This document shows positions 8,248 to 17,795 of a stretch of DNA of 64,000 nucleotides, in pieces. The DNA is taken from the NCBI GenBank assembly GCA_036742665.1, contig DAINQP010000004.1, positions 1 through 64,000 of the forward strand, read 5' to 3'. The notes beneath the pieces were generated by a model. That model was not told the origin of the DNA and did not search any database. It was given only the letters and a program-made list of their open reading frames with translations. The position numbers were made by a program, and so were the translations under genes. This DNA comes from Gp6-AA40 sp036742665. Lineage in GTDB: Bacteria > Acidobacteriota > Vicinamibacteria > Vicinamibacterales > UBA2999. Each line of letters begins with the position of its first letter. Positions within the stretch are counted from its first letter, which is position 1.

Positions 8248-10944
8248 ATGAGCTGGCGCCGTTTCTTCCGCAGAGCGTCATCGGATCGCGATCGCGCCGC
8301 GGAACTGCGCTCCTACCTGGAGATCGAGACCGAGGAGAACAAGGCCCGCGGGATGTCGCCCGAGGCGGCGCGGCGGGCGGCGCATCTCAAACTCGGGAAC
8401 ACGGTGAGGATTCGCGAGGAGATCTACCGCATGAACACCATCAGCTGGCTCGATACGCTCGGGCGGGATCTGCGGCTGGCGTTGCGCGGCATGCGCCGAC
8501 GCTCAGGCTTCACGGCGGCCGTCGTTCTCACGCTGGCGCTGGGCATTGGCGCGAACACGGCGATCTTCGGCGTCGTCGATGGCGTGCTGATTAAACCGCT
8601 GTCATACCCCAACGCCGGCGAGCTCGTCAGCATCAAGCAGGTTGCTCCAGGTCTCAACGTGAGCGTACTCGGCATGTCGGCGACGCAGTACTTCACGTAT
8701 CGAGACGAGGGCCGTGTGTTTCAACACATCGGTCTGTATGGTGATGGCGGGCGTACGATTACCGGCGTCGGTGAGCCGGAGCAGGCGCGCGCGCTGTTTG
8801 TCACTCACGACGTGCTGGAGGCGTTGGGTGTGCAGCCGCAGCTCGGTCGCATCTTCACACAGGCGGACAGCACACCCGGTGGGGCGCCGTATGCTCCGGT
8901 GGTCCTCCTGACTCACGCCTATTGGCAACGGCGATTCGGCGGCGATCGCTCCGTGATCGGCCGACGGTTCATTGCCGACTCGACCCCGGTGGAGGTGATC
9001 GGCGTCATGCCGGAAGGGTTCCGGTTCCTCGACATGGAGCCCGCCGCCGAGGTGATCTCGCTGATCACCCTCGATCGCAGCCGCCTGCGGATCGGCGGGT
9101 TCGGCTATTCGAGCCTCGCCCGGCTCAAACCGGGCGCGACCGTCGCCGACGCGAACGCCGACATTGCGCGGATGCTGCCGATCTGGCTCGAGGCCTGGCC
9201 GACACCGCCCAACACGGCCGGGCCCCAAGAATACGAGAAGTGGAAGATCGCACCGGCAGTGCAGCCGCTGAAGGACGCCGTCGTCGGCGGCGTTGGCGAC
9301 ATGCTGTGGATCCTGATGGCGACGATCGGGATGGTCCTGCTGATCGCCTGCGCCAACGTCGCGAATCTCATGCTGGTGAGATCCGAAAGCCGGCGTCACG
9401 AGTTCGCCCTGCGGACGGCGCTCGGCGCCCGGCGAGGAGACATCGTGAGAGAGGTGCTGGTCGAAAGCCTGGCGCTTTCACTCGTCGGCGGCGCTTTGGG
9501 CGTGGCACTCGCGTATGCCGGCCTCCAACTGGTCGTCGCGACGGCGCCGACTACGCTGCCGCGAGTCGAGGACATCTCGCTCGATCCCCGCGTGCTCGCA
9601 TTTGCCATTGTGGTCTCGCTGCTCTCGAGCATGCTGTTCGGCACGCTGCCCGCGCTGAAGCACGCCGCGCAGCATGGCGCGCCAATCGTCGGCGCCGCGC
9701 GCGGCGCCAGCACCAGCCGCGGACGGCAGCGCACGCGCAATGCACTGGTCGTCGTGCAGGTAGCGCTGGCTCTGGTCCTGCTCGTCGCATCGGGCCTGAT
9801 GATCCGCACCTTCGTCGCCCTGCTCGACGTCGAGCCGGGATTTGCGGCCGCTGCGGATGTCCAGACGGCACGAGTGTGGGTGCCTCCCCAGCAGGTGACC
9901 GAGGCAGAACGTGTCACGCGGATCCAGCACGAGATTCTCGACAAGGTTGTGGAGCTGCCCGGCGTGAAGGCTGCCGCCTTCGCGAGCGCAGTGCCGATGG
10001 AGGGACCACTGCGAGTGTGGCTCAATCCGGTGTTCGTCGAAGGGAAGGACGCTCCCGGGACGACGCCGCCGATGCGTCGAATGAAGGTGGTGTCGCCGGG
10101 CTACTTCGCCGCCATCGGCACGCGGATGATCGCCGGACGCGACATCACGTGGAACGACATCTACGGGCGCGCAACCGTGGCGATCGTCTCCGAGAACTTC
10201 GCCCGTGAAGTCTGGGGATCGCCGGCCGCGGCGCTGGGCCAGCGGATTCGTGATTCCGCTCCTGCGAGCACCGACCTGTGGCGCGAGATCATCGGCGTCG
10301 TCGAGAACGTTCACGAGGATGCGTTGTATCAGTCCGCACCGACGTTCGCGTACTGGCCGGTCATGATGGAGAATTTCGGCGGCAACGGGCTGTTCGTGAT
10401 GCGCGCCGTCAATCTGGTCATCCGCAGCGACGAAGCCGGCCGCGAGAGCCTTTTGAACGGCGTCCGCAATGCCGTGTCGTCGGTCAACGCGAGCATGCCG
10501 GTTTTTCTCGTCCGCACGATGAAGGACCTCTATGACGCGTCGATGGCGCGGACGTCGTTCGCACTGATCATGTTGGCCATTGCTGCGACGATGGCGCTGG
10601 CGCTCGGGGTGATCGGCATCTACGGCGTGATCGCGTACGTCGTCGCGCAGCGATCGAGAGAAATCGGCATCCGCCTGGCGCTTGGCGCCGCGCCGACCCA
10701 GCTCAAACGGATGTTTGTACGTCAGGGGCTGGTGTTGACTGCGGTTGGCGCCGCAGTGGGCCTGGTGACAGCAATCGCGTTGACGCAATGGATGTCGTCG
10801 CTTCTCTTCGGCGTCGAGCGGCTCGATCCACCAACGTACGCGGCAGTGCTGGCAGTGCTGGCGATGGCCGCGGCGATGGCGAGTTATGTGCCGGCGCGCA
10901 GGGCGGCCACCGTCGATCCCGTTGAAACGCTCACGGCAGAGTGA
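8248..10944 (+). CDS. ADOP-family ABC transporter permease (MacB/FtsX-like)
   Basis: An acidobacterial duplicated orphan permease of 898 aa. It has an N-terminal cytoplasmic helical segment, then two MacB-PCD plus FtsX repeat units. Hydrophobic helices appear near residues 90-115 (RSGFTAAVVLTLALGIGANTAIF), in the middle (MLWILMATIGMVLLIACANVANLML) and at the C-terminus (ASMARTSFALIMLAIAATMALALGVIGIYGVI region). No ATPase gene is adjacent, as is typical of 'orphan' ADOPs. The stop overlaps the next start (GTGA), so it forms an operon with padR and the PD40 protein. The substrate is unknown; export is inferred from MacB. Confidence 0.92.
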   Translation: MSWRRFFRRASSDRDRAAELRSYLEIETEENKARGMSPEAARRAAHLKLGNTVRIREEIYRMNTISWLDTLGRDLRLALRGMRRRSGFTAAVVLTLALGIGANTAIFGVVDGVLIKPLSYPNAGELVSIKQVAPGLNVSVLGMSATQYFTYRDEGRVFQHIGLYGDGGRTITGVGEPEQARALFVTHDVLEALGVQPQLGRIFTQADSTPGGAPYAPVVLLTHAYWQRRFGGDRSVIGRRFIADSTPVEVIGVMPEGFRFLDMEPAAEVISLITLDRSRLRIGGFGYSSLARLKPGATVADANADIARMLPIWLEAWPTPPNTAGPQEYEKWKIAPAVQPLKDAVVGGVGDMLWILMATIGMVLLIACANVANLMLVRSESRRHEFALRTALGARRGDIVREVLVESLALSLVGGALGVALAYAGLQLVVATAPTTLPRVEDISLDPRVLAFAIVVSLLSSMLFGTLPALKHAAQHGAPIVGAARGASTSRGRQRTRNALVVVQVALALVLLVASGLMIRTFVALLDVEPGFAAAADVQTARVWVPPQQVTEAERVTRIQHEILDKVVELPGVKAAAFASAVPMEGPLRVWLNPVFVEGKDAPGTTPPMRRMKVVSPGYFAAIGTRMIAGRDITWNDIYGRATVAIVSENFAREVWGSPAAALGQRIRDSAPASTDLWREIIGVVENVHEDALYQSAPTFAYWPVMMENFGGNGLFVMRAVNLVIRSDEAGRESLLNGVRNAVSSVNASMPVFLVRTMKDLYDASMARTSFALIMLAIAATMALALGVIGIYGVIAYVVAQRSREIGIRLALGAAPTQLKRMFVRQGLVLTAVGAAVGLVTAIALTQWMSSLLFGVERLDPPTYAAVLAVLAMAAAMASYVPARRAATVDPVETLTAE

Positions 10945-11873
10945 AGTGGGTGACGCAGATGACTCGACACATTGTTTGCGGCTTGGTCGTGTTGATGCTC
11001 TCACTTGCTGCGCTGCTCGGCAACGGTGCACGTGCACAGGCGCCCGCGGGGTTCGAGCTGACGTTAGTGGATGTGGACGGTACGAAAAAAGTTCTCGGCC
11101 AGCTTCCGCCATCCGTCTATGCACCGCGCATTTCACCAGACGGTACGCGAGTGGCGTTCGAGACGCGTGACCTGTCGGGCCCCGACGGACCGCGACTCTG
11201 GACCGCGGAACTCTCAAACGTCGCCGGACGAAAGCCGCTGCCACTCGTCGCTGGTGCCATCAACTGGGCACCGATGTGGACACTCGACGGCCAGCGGGTC
11301 GTCTTCATCGTCTCCGGCCAGCGTGGTGACGCGGTGTATTGGCGGCGAGCGGACGGCAGCGGCGACGCCGAGCACCTGATCGACACTCGCGCCGCCGAAG
11401 GTTGGACGCCAGGTGGGCTCCAACTGCGGTTTCTGACCCTGAAGGAGTCGGGTGGCAATCGCGATTACGGAATCGCCATGCTCGACATGGCTTCACGCAA
11501 AGTAACGCCGCTCGTCGATCTGCCGGACTCAGCGCAGCATAGCAGTGCGATGTCGCCAGACGGCAGATGGATGGCGTATGCGTCGAACGAGACTGGTCGC
11601 TATGAAGTGTGGATCGAGCCGTTCCCGCACACCGGCGCACGTCATCAGCTGACCCGGGACGGCGGCTCGCATCCGCTGTGGCTGCCCGACGGCCAGTCGA
11701 TCTACTTCGATCGCGACCATCAGATATTCCGCCTCGCCGTGAACGTGAAGGCCTTGTCTGGGCACATGGAGCCGACGCCGCTGCCAGTCACGGGATTCGC
11801 GCAGGCCGAGTACCGTCGACAGTTCGACCTGATGCCCAACGGCCGTCAATTCATTGTGCTTATGCCAAGATAG
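10941..11873 (+). CDS. Secreted PD40 / TolB-like beta-propeller protein
   Basis: A 310-aa exported protein with an N-terminal signal peptide (VVLMLSLAALLGNGARA followed by QAP). At least four PD40-type blades are visible: SPDGTRVAFETRD, TLDGQRVVFIV, SPDGRWMAYASNETGRYEVW and LPDGQSIYFDRD. The fold is a WD40-like propeller found in TolB and many Acidobacteria extracytoplasmic proteins. The GTG at 10941 overlaps the permease stop; ATG 10959 is also possible. It probably acts with the upstream ADOP, but no enzymatic residues are evident. Confidence 0.82.
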   Translation: MKWVTQMTRHIVCGLVVLMLSLAALLGNGARAQAPAGFELTLVDVDGTKKVLGQLPPSVYAPRISPDGTRVAFETRDLSGPDGPRLWTAELSNVAGRKPLPLVAGAINWAPMWTLDGQRVVFIVSGQRGDAVYWRRADGSGDAEHLIDTRAAEGWTPGGLQLRFLTLKESGGNRDYGIAMLDMASRKVTPLVDLPDSAQHSSAMSPDGRWMAYASNETGRYEVWIEPFPHTGARHQLTRDGGSHPLWLPDGQSIYFDRDHQIFRLAVNVKALSGHMEPTPLPVTGFAQAEYRRQFDLMPNGRQFIVLMPR

Positions 11874-11884
11874 GCAGTTGGGAG

Positions 11885-13147
11885 TTACACGATCGTCCCG
11901 GGCTTTATCACTCCACCTTTGGCCACCACGACAATGCCGCTGCGGATGTAGTAGCCATCGCCATCGGCGTGCTCGATTCGTTGCTCGTTGACCAGACGTG
12001 CGCCGTCGCCGATGCGCGCGTTCTTGTCGATGATCACGCGATCGAGCACGACCTCCTTGCCGATTCCGAGCGCCGGCAGGCCCTCGGGCGGCTCACCATA
12101 TTCGTAGAAGTCGGCACCCAGCAGCACCGATCGCGAGATTCGCGTGCCTTCCCGAACGGCGCTGCGTACGCCGACGACGGATGTATCGACGTTGCAGCCG
12201 GCCAGATAACATCCTTCCGAGATGAGCGAGTCCCGGGCCTGCACGTTCGGAATCAGCGAGCCAGGAAGATGACGCAGGTGCGTGTAGATCGGACGATCCT
12301 TGTCCCAGAAGTGAAACGGTGAATCGAGCCGTCCGAGCATCACGTTGTTCTCGTAGAACGACTCGATAGTCCCGACGTCCGCCCAGTACCCGCGATACAG
12401 ATACGACTTCACCTTGCACTTGCCGATCGCGCCAGGGATTAGCTCACGGCCGAAGTCGTGTCCGGTTTCGCGCTCGAGCATGTTGATCAAGACACGCCGC
12501 GAAAAGACGTACACGCCCATCGAGGCCATGAACGGCCGCTCGTCGGAATGTGTGGCGAAGGTGGCTCCCTCGGGAATGCTGCGGCCGATCGCCCGCAGTT
12601 GTGGCTCTTTCAGCTTCTCGTCGAAGGCGACGATCGTCCCGTCACGATCGAAGCGGAAGATGCCCATCTGAGTCGCGGTCTCGATGTCCACCGGCTGCGC
12701 TGCGATAGTGATGTCGGCTTTCTGCTGACGATGCGCCTCCACCAGTTCTTCGTAATCCATCCGGTACAGATGGTCGCCGGCGAGGATCAAGTCGTACTTC
12801 GCGTCGTGCTGAACGAAGTGCCGCGCAGCTTGCCGGACGGCATCAGCTGTCCCCTGATACCAGTTGGGATTGTCGGGCGTCTGCTCGGCGGCAAGGATCT
12901 CGACGAAGCCGCCGGAGAACCGATCGAGCCGATACGTGTTCGAGATATGACGATTGAGTGACGCCGAATTGAACTGCGTGAGCACGAAGATGCGGGAGAT
13001 GTCCGCGTGCAGGCAGCCACTGATCGGAATATCGATGAGGCGATACTTTCCGCCGATCGGCACTGCGGGTTTCGAGCGCGTAGCGGTCAGGGGAAATAGC
13101 CGCGCGCCCTGTCCGCCGCCAAGGATGATTGCCATCGTATCGTTCAT
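11885..13147 (-). CDS. glgC: Glucose-1-phosphate adenylyltransferase (ADP-glucose pyrophosphorylase)
   Basis: Makes ADP-glucose and PPi from glucose-1-phosphate and ATP, the committed step of bacterial glycogen synthesis. The 420 aa match GlgC length. The N-terminal pyrophosphorylase motif is GGGQGARLFPLT, followed by KPAVPIGGKYRLIDIPISG and the GDHLYRMDY catalytic region. The C-terminal left-handed beta-helix (ARIGDGARL, VVVAKGGVIKPGTIV) is complete. The allosteric type cannot be read from sequence. The ppa gene 1.2 kb away would remove the PPi product, and a glucosidase and pgl lie further along. Confidence 0.96.
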   Translation of the reverse strand: MNDTMAIILGGGQGARLFPLTATRSKPAVPIGGKYRLIDIPISGCLHADISRIFVLTQFNSASLNRHISNTYRLDRFSGGFVEILAAEQTPDNPNWYQGTADAVRQAARHFVQHDAKYDLILAGDHLYRMDYEELVEAHRQQKADITIAAQPVDIETATQMGIFRFDRDGTIVAFDEKLKEPQLRAIGRSIPEGATFATHSDERPFMASMGVYVFSRRVLINMLERETGHDFGRELIPGAIGKCKVKSYLYRGYWADVGTIESFYENNVMLGRLDSPFHFWDKDRPIYTHLRHLPGSLIPNVQARDSLISEGCYLAGCNVDTSVVGVRSAVREGTRISRSVLLGADFYEYGEPPEGLPALGIGKEVVLDRVIIDKNARIGDGARLVNEQRIEHADGDGYYIRSGIVVVAKGGVIKPGTIV

Positions 13148-13270
13148 AAACCTGGAGGGGTTTTAACACAGTCGTGCCGGTGATGTGATCCGCGCGTCAC
13201 ATCGTCGCCCTAATCTTCGGTCGTATGCACGTGGGTATACCACGGCACATGCTAGGAGGGCGCAGGCGTG

Positions 13271-13560
13271 ATGCGAAGGTTGAGCGTCATTGTCTGCGCC
13301 CACAATGAGGCAGATTACCTTGCGCCTGTGCCAAGGCCTGGTGGTGGCGCGCGAAACCGGGCGGCGAATGGCGACGGGCGACGTGCTCGTGTACCTGGAT
13401 GCCGACTGCCACGCGCCGCTGACCTGGCTCGAGCGCGTCAAGCGCCGCTTCCAGCGCGACCCCGATCTCATTGCACTGTCCGGGCCATATCGCTTCTATG
13501 ACTGGACTGGTGGGGCCGACTGCTCATCCGCGCCTATGACTTCACGCTCGCGCCGGCGAC
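13271..13560 (+). pseudogene. Decayed GT2 family glycosyltransferase (N-terminal remnant)
   Basis: An intact AGGAGGG ribosome-binding site precedes ATG 13271, and the reading frame opens with RRLSVIVCAHNEADYLAP, the start of a GT-A family 2 glycosyltransferase. About 40-50 codons that should carry the first UDP-binding Asp are missing near 13325-13336. The sequence then resumes in another frame with GLVVARETGRRMATGDV and the DADCHAP (DxD-type) metal-binding motif, continuing to FYDWT near 13510. There a one-base loss shifts the frame to WGRLLIRAYDFTLAPA, after which homology-like sequence stops. It cannot encode a functional enzyme. Confidence 0.75.
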
Positions 13561-14035
13561 AGCAAGCTCGCGGTCGCCGAAGTTGTGGACCTCTACGGAT
13601 CGACCGGCAAGTTCGACGTGATCGCGATCACATCAATCCGCGAACGCCATCCTGAAAGAGATCCGTCGTCAGGCTGGGTTGAGCATCGCCTTCATCCCCA
13701 TCATCGGACGACGCGACGGATTGAGATCGGTACGTGCTACCTCTGGGATCATCGCAATGAGCTCTCCGATCTGGTTGACGTCTGGGAGGCCGGCAATCGC
13801 GACGACCTCTTCTCGGTGACCAGCCTCAAGCACTTTCCGTATGTCGTCAACAGCGATTTCCACAAACCGAAGCACCTGTACTCGTGGAAGAACGCTCGTC
13901 CGCTGCGAGAAGAACTGGCCGGCGGTGAAGCAGGCACTGCGCGCCAACGTCGACATTGCGCTCACGCTGTTCCGACACGGATCCTGGGCAGCGGCCTCAC
14001 GTGGCATTGAGGTTAGACCTGCCTCACGTCCTGGC
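13561..14035 (+). pseudogene. Decayed PHP-domain phosphoesterase (C-terminal remnant)
   Basis: Directly fused to the GT2 remnant. The reading begins mid-protein with DSKLAVAEVVDLYGSTGKFDVIAIT, typical of PHP-family phosphoesterases after the missing HxH motif. There is a gap, then AILKEIRRQAGLSIA. A one-base loss near 13690 leads to HPHHRTTRRIEIGTCYLW and NRDDLFSVTSLKHFPYVVNSDFHKP, and a one-base gain near 13893 leads to TLVRCEKNWPAVKQALRAN. Joined across frames these give a coherent C-terminal half with the DFH metal motif. The N-terminal metal ligands are deleted, so it is non-functional. Confidence 0.72.
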
Positions 14036-14337
14036 TGACCAGGATCGTGTGCGCGTCGACCTCCGTCGAGGCTACTGTTCAATAGGCGCTTCGTCGGCGT
14101 TATACCTGTGACGCTCAAGGAGTGCTTGTGCTGCCACGTTTGGTGTGCTGTCGGGCACGCTTGTCAGAACCCTGCGCGACGCCCCGATCGTGCTGGCATT
14201 TGCTCCCGGCTACCACGATCTTCAGCACACGCCATCGTCGGGTGCGTGGGATTACATCAGGGCTGCACAGTTTCGCGTGAGACTGGGTTGTCTCTTTGTG
14301 ATGATGCCCGACGCCGTGACGCGTCCGCTGATGCAGA
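14036..14337. other. Non-coding interval between the pseudogenes and ppa
   Basis: No convincing gene. A short plus-strand stretch starting near 14145 reads VRTLRDAPIVLAFAP, which faintly resembles the start of a redoxin-type fold, but it soon loses any recognisable motif. It may be a third remnant of the same decayed locus. Confidence 0.3.
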
Positions 14338-14886
14338 TCAGACCTTTACGATCTCGCCGCGGCGCAGCTTTCGATACAGCTCCAGTGCGTCTCGAATGAT
14401 CGTTACGGCTTCCTCTGGGCCCAGCAGGTCCTCGACGACGACCTGCTTGTGCTCGAGTGACTTGTAATCTTCGAAGAACCGCCGCAGCTCGAGGAGCAGG
14501 TGTGCAGGCAGTTGCATCTTGTCTGTATAGCCGGCAAACGCCGGGTCGTGCACGCTGACGGCGACGATCTTGTCGTCGATGCCTTTCTCATCGCGCATCC
14601 GCATCACGCCAATCGCGCGCGCCTCAACGACCGTCAGCGGATACACCGGCTCCTGGCTCAAGACCAGGGCATCGAGCGGGTCGCCGTCGTCGCAGAACGT
14701 GCGGGGAATGAAGCCGTAGTCGGCCGGATAGTGCACCGCGCTGTACAGCACGCGATCGAGCTTCAGCAGCCCGGTCTCTTTATCGAGCTCGTACTTGTTC
14801 TTGCTGCCTTTCGGAATTTCGATGACAACCGGAAATGCGTCGCTGACGAGCGCATCGTCAACGTAGCTGTCATGCCACGGGTGCAT
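14338..14886 (-). CDS. ppa: Inorganic pyrophosphatase (family I)
   Basis: Cytoplasmic Mg-dependent pyrophosphatase hydrolysing PPi to two Pi. The 182 aa fit the soluble family I enzyme. The signature DGDPLDALVL carries the metal-binding aspartates, and IEIPKGSKNKYELDKETG and YPADYGFIPRT are conserved substrate-binding stretches. The C-terminal HFFEDYK-type segment appears as RRFFEDYKSLE. It sits 9 bp downstream of the stop of no plus-strand gene and just downstream, on the same strand, of the large membrane protein, so it may be cotranscribed with it. Confidence 0.96.
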   Translation of the reverse strand: MHPWHDSYVDDALVSDAFPVVIEIPKGSKNKYELDKETGLLKLDRVLYSAVHYPADYGFIPRTFCDDGDPLDALVLSQEPVYPLTVVEARAIGVMRMRDEKGIDDKIVAVSVHDPAFAGYTDKMQLPAHLLLELRRFFEDYKSLEHKQVVVEDLLGPEEAVTIIRDALELYRKLRRGEIVKV

Positions 14887-14895
14887 GAAGCGAGT

Positions 14896-16851
14896 CTACT
14901 TGATTTGCGGACGGTACAGCTCCAGATCGCCGTCAGTCCCGACGTGCTCGAGCCGCAGCGCACCGGAGGCGAACGCGCGCAGCGCGTCGCTCGTGCGTGC
15001 GCGATCGATCACGACGAAGCCGATCTTCGAACGCTCGGTCCAGACCGGTCCGAGTTCGATCAGCCGAGCCTTCACGTCATCCGGGATGTCGTCGCCCTCG
15101 CTGAGGACGAGCAACGCGTCGATCATCTCGTTGCTGCGCAGCAGGCCGATGCGCCGCCGCGACACGCGCGACAGATAGCCGCCGACCAGCGCCTTCTCGT
15201 GGAAGGTTTGATAGAACTGCGATCGAGCCGTGAAGTTGCCGATGCTACTCGTGCCGTCGCGCGCACCGACCGGAAGCTCGAGGAGCCGAACGTCGGCCGG
15301 CGCGTTCTTCACCTGCTGATAGATGCGCGGAACGGCTGCCGAATAAATCGGACGCGGCGCCGGCAACAGCTCGAAGAGCAGCAGGGCACCCACGGTGGTG
15401 ACAATGAGCCGCCGTTTCGCCGGATAGCGACGCGTGAGCGCAACCAGTGCCGTCGCGAACAGGATCGCCACGCCCAGCATCAGCACCACGCTGAATCGCG
15501 AGGGCGATCGGGTGAGCCCGAGAATCGGTACGTAGCGCAGGAAGGCCCACGGACCAGGCGCGTACGTGTTGACGCCGGCGATGTGAATGAACGGCCCCAA
15601 CGCGAGGAGACCGAACAGCGCCGTGAGGCCCGCCCACCACCGCGATGGCACCCATCCGGCGCGCCAGGCCACGCACAACGTGACGATCGCGACAAGCGGC
15701 ACGGAGACGAGCCCTTCGATGTAGCGCCCGGGCCATGAATTGAGCCAGTCCACGAACATCCCTGGCGCCAGCGGATGATTCGGATTCGGCAGGAAGAGCG
15801 CGAGCACATCGACGCCGCCCGGACTGCTGCGCCAGAAGATCTGGGACGGATCGAGCGGCCCGTTCTTCAGCCGGACCGCGGTCGCATAGAGCACCGGGGA
15901 CAGTAGGCAGATCGCCACGACGCCTGCGGCGAGAGAGAAGCGCACGAATCGCCACAATCCGCTTGTCGGCCGCAGCGATGTGCGGAGCTCCCAGGCGACC
16001 CGGATCGCCACGAGCATCGTCAGCACCATCATCGGTGTGTAGAGGCTATGGATCGGCAGTGGCCGTCCCATGATGGAGAACTGCCAGCCGCCACTGATGA
16101 TGAGCGCAGCGATGAAGCCGCCCATGCTGAGAATCAACACGTCGAGCGCCCAGCGCGCCGCAACGCCGCGTCCGGCCAGGGGGCTTCGATGGATAGCCAC
16201 GATCCGCACGGCGAGGAAGATGACGCCGATGAGGAGGCAGTACACCGCGAAGTACACGTCCGTGCTTGCCGCGAGCCATTCCGTGGCCCCCAGCGCGACC
16301 GCGTCACGGAACCGCTCGTGTCCGTCGGCCTTCACGAGGATCAAGAGGAAGATCGCGAGTGGAGCCGCAGCCACCAGGCTGAAATGTTCAGTGCCGCGCG
16401 TGACGAGAAGTGGACTCCAGGCGAACAACGCACCCGCCAGCCACGATTCGGCAGCCTGATTGGTCACGTGTCTGGCCAGCAGGAACGTCGCGTAGGCCGT
16501 GAGCACCGTCATCAGCAGGTAGATGACGTTGAACGTCGTCACGACGCCGAGGATGCCGATCAGCGGCAGCGCCAGGAGATTCTGGAACGCCGTGTAGTTG
16601 TGAAGACTGAGATTGGTCGGCTCGGTGAGGGCGAAGATGCGGTCGGTAAAGTATGGAAGGTGGCCCTCCTGTACGACTTCATGGCGAAAGACCCACTGAT
16701 TCCAGACGTACACACCGGTGTCGCCGCCTGGCACCCCAGTGAGGTGCGTACTCATATTGAGCGGAAGCGGCCATGAGAAAGCGATGGCCACCACCACATA
16801 CGCAGCGAGGACGGCTGCGTGCGACGACCCCCGCGAGTCGCGCGTCTGCAT
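14896..16851 (-). CDS. Large polytopic membrane protein (GT-C-like)
   Basis: A 651-aa integral membrane protein with roughly twelve hydrophobic segments over the first 500 residues, then a C-terminal soluble domain of about 150 residues. The first loop after TM1 contains GDTGVYVWNQW and is followed by TEPTNLSLHNYTAFQNLL, the layout of GT-C-type glycosyltransferases with an acidic first extracytoplasmic loop. I do not recognise a specific family and no catalytic residue can be named with confidence. The gene is 9 bp upstream of ppa and follows an AT-rich gap. Confidence 0.7.
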   Translation of the reverse strand: MQTRDSRGSSHAAVLAAYVVVAIAFSWPLPLNMSTHLTGVPGGDTGVYVWNQWVFRHEVVQEGHLPYFTDRIFALTEPTNLSLHNYTAFQNLLALPLIGILGVVTTFNVIYLLMTVLTAYATFLLARHVTNQAAESWLAGALFAWSPLLVTRGTEHFSLVAAAPLAIFLLILVKADGHERFRDAVALGATEWLAASTDVYFAVYCLLIGVIFLAVRIVAIHRSPLAGRGVAARWALDVLILSMGGFIAALIISGGWQFSIMGRPLPIHSLYTPMMVLTMLVAIRVAWELRTSLRPTSGLWRFVRFSLAAGVVAICLLSPVLYATAVRLKNGPLDPSQIFWRSSPGGVDVLALFLPNPNHPLAPGMFVDWLNSWPGRYIEGLVSVPLVAIVTLCVAWRAGWVPSRWWAGLTALFGLLALGPFIHIAGVNTYAPGPWAFLRYVPILGLTRSPSRFSVVLMLGVAILFATALVALTRRYPAKRRLIVTTVGALLLFELLPAPRPIYSAAVPRIYQQVKNAPADVRLLELPVGARDGTSSIGNFTARSQFYQTFHEKALVGGYLSRVSRRRIGLLRSNEMIDALLVLSEGDDIPDDVKARLIELGPVWTERSKIGFVVIDRARTSDALRAFASGALRLEHVGTDGDLELYRPQIK

Positions 16852-16932
16852 CTTGAGCGAGCGGAGAATAGCAGAGCTCGCGCGTCAGTAGTGAAAAAAG
16901 TTAAGAAAATGTAAAACGAAAGAAATCAGGCC

Positions 16933-17586
16933 TTATTCGCTGCGTGCGGCGAGGGCGCGGGCGGCCAAATAGGCCTGAGATTCGCGATCGAGGCGGAAGG
17001 CGCCGGTTCGGAGGTCGGCAAACTCGCGCGCGTCGATGCTGGCGCGCATCAGCCCGTACGGCGAATGCGCGTTGCTCTGAAGGAGGTAGTGGCCGATCTC
17101 GTGGGCGACCGCCCGGCCCAGCACGACGCCCAGTTTGTATTGACGCATCGCGGGCAGATCGACCAGCGGGAGTTCGGGCCGCTCCTCGACGATGCGAAGG
17201 GCCGCCGAAATAGACGCGAGGGCAATGGCGCTGCGATCCTCGAATCGCATGAGCTCAGCGACCGGCCACTGGTTGTCTGTCGCAGCCATCATGCGACGCG
17301 CGACGATGATGCGAAGCGGACGGTCCTCGTCCGTGCTGCGGTTGTCGCGAATCCAGCGAAGCTGCACGCGGGCGTCTTTCCAGATGGATTCAGTTTCGTT
17401 GATGAGCGCGCCTTGGCTGACGGCGGAGAGTTCGTTTGACGTGGTGAACCGGACGCTGAGGACGGTCGGGAACTCGGCGTCGCTTTTTTCGGCCGCGTGG
17501 GGGACAGCCCCGCAGAATCCCAGCACGATGCCCAGAACCATCACACCGCGTCGGGATACAGCACTCATCCTAAGTCGGGTCACCAT
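16933..17586 (-). CDS. Exported putative zinc metalloprotease
   Basis: A 217-aa protein with an N-terminal signal sequence (GVMVLGIVLGFCGAVPHAA). Residues 162-166 are HEIGH, an HExxH zinc-binding motif; a third His follows at 174 in NAHSPYGLM, with a methionine shortly after, similar to a metzincin-type Met-turn. This HEIGHxLL...HSxxGLM pattern suggests a gluzincin- or metzincin-like peptidase with altered spacing. GTG-type upstream starts or an ATG seven codons in are both possible. The target is unknown. A Pho-box-like repeat lies just upstream. Confidence 0.7.
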   Translation of the reverse strand: MVTRLRMSAVSRRGVMVLGIVLGFCGAVPHAAEKSDAEFPTVLSVRFTTSNELSAVSQGALINETESIWKDARVQLRWIRDNRSTDEDRPLRIIVARRMMAATDNQWPVAELMRFEDRSAIALASISAALRIVEERPELPLVDLPAMRQYKLGVVLGRAVAHEIGHYLLQSNAHSPYGLMRASIDAREFADLRTGAFRLDRESQAYLAARALAARSE

Positions 17587-17600
17587 AGCATGACGACCAC

Positions 17601-17618
17601 GTTACATGTGTGTTAATT
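17601..17618. promoter_or_regulatory. Candidate Pho-box-like repeat between the metalloprotease and Oar-like receptor
   Basis: GTTAC and GTTAA start 11 bp apart. Leftward it reads AATTAAC-N4-ATGTAAC. It lies 15 bp upstream of the metalloprotease start and about 180 bp upstream of the receptor start, so which gene it might control is unclear. Confidence 0.35.
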
Positions 17619-17795
17619 ATTTCGGCTCAATGAGGGAATGGAAATAGGAGGTGAAAGGTCTTAGGTAGCAACGAGAAGCTCGGGCTGAAGGGCAGATTTT
17701 AAGTAGTGGTTCGCGGTCCGTCATCCTTCGTTTACACCCCCCGCATAACCTGCCTCGGACACGGTGGCAACCCAGTTCATGCGGAGGTGAGTGTG

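Noticed and set aside
9478..11244. A 588-codon minus-strand open frame across the ADOP and PD40 genes
   Set aside because: It is antisense to two clear genes, its product is Arg/His-rich with no motif, and GC-rich codon bias creates such shadow frames.
13585..14010. A genuine 141-aa gene in the decayed region
   Set aside because: Its middle matches a PHP-protein frame but its ends are out-of-frame, so it is part of a pseudogene rather than a gene.
14500..15738. A 412-codon plus-strand frame across ppa and the large membrane protein
   Set aside because: Arg/Glu/His-rich shadow of two real minus-strand genes; no start signal or motif.
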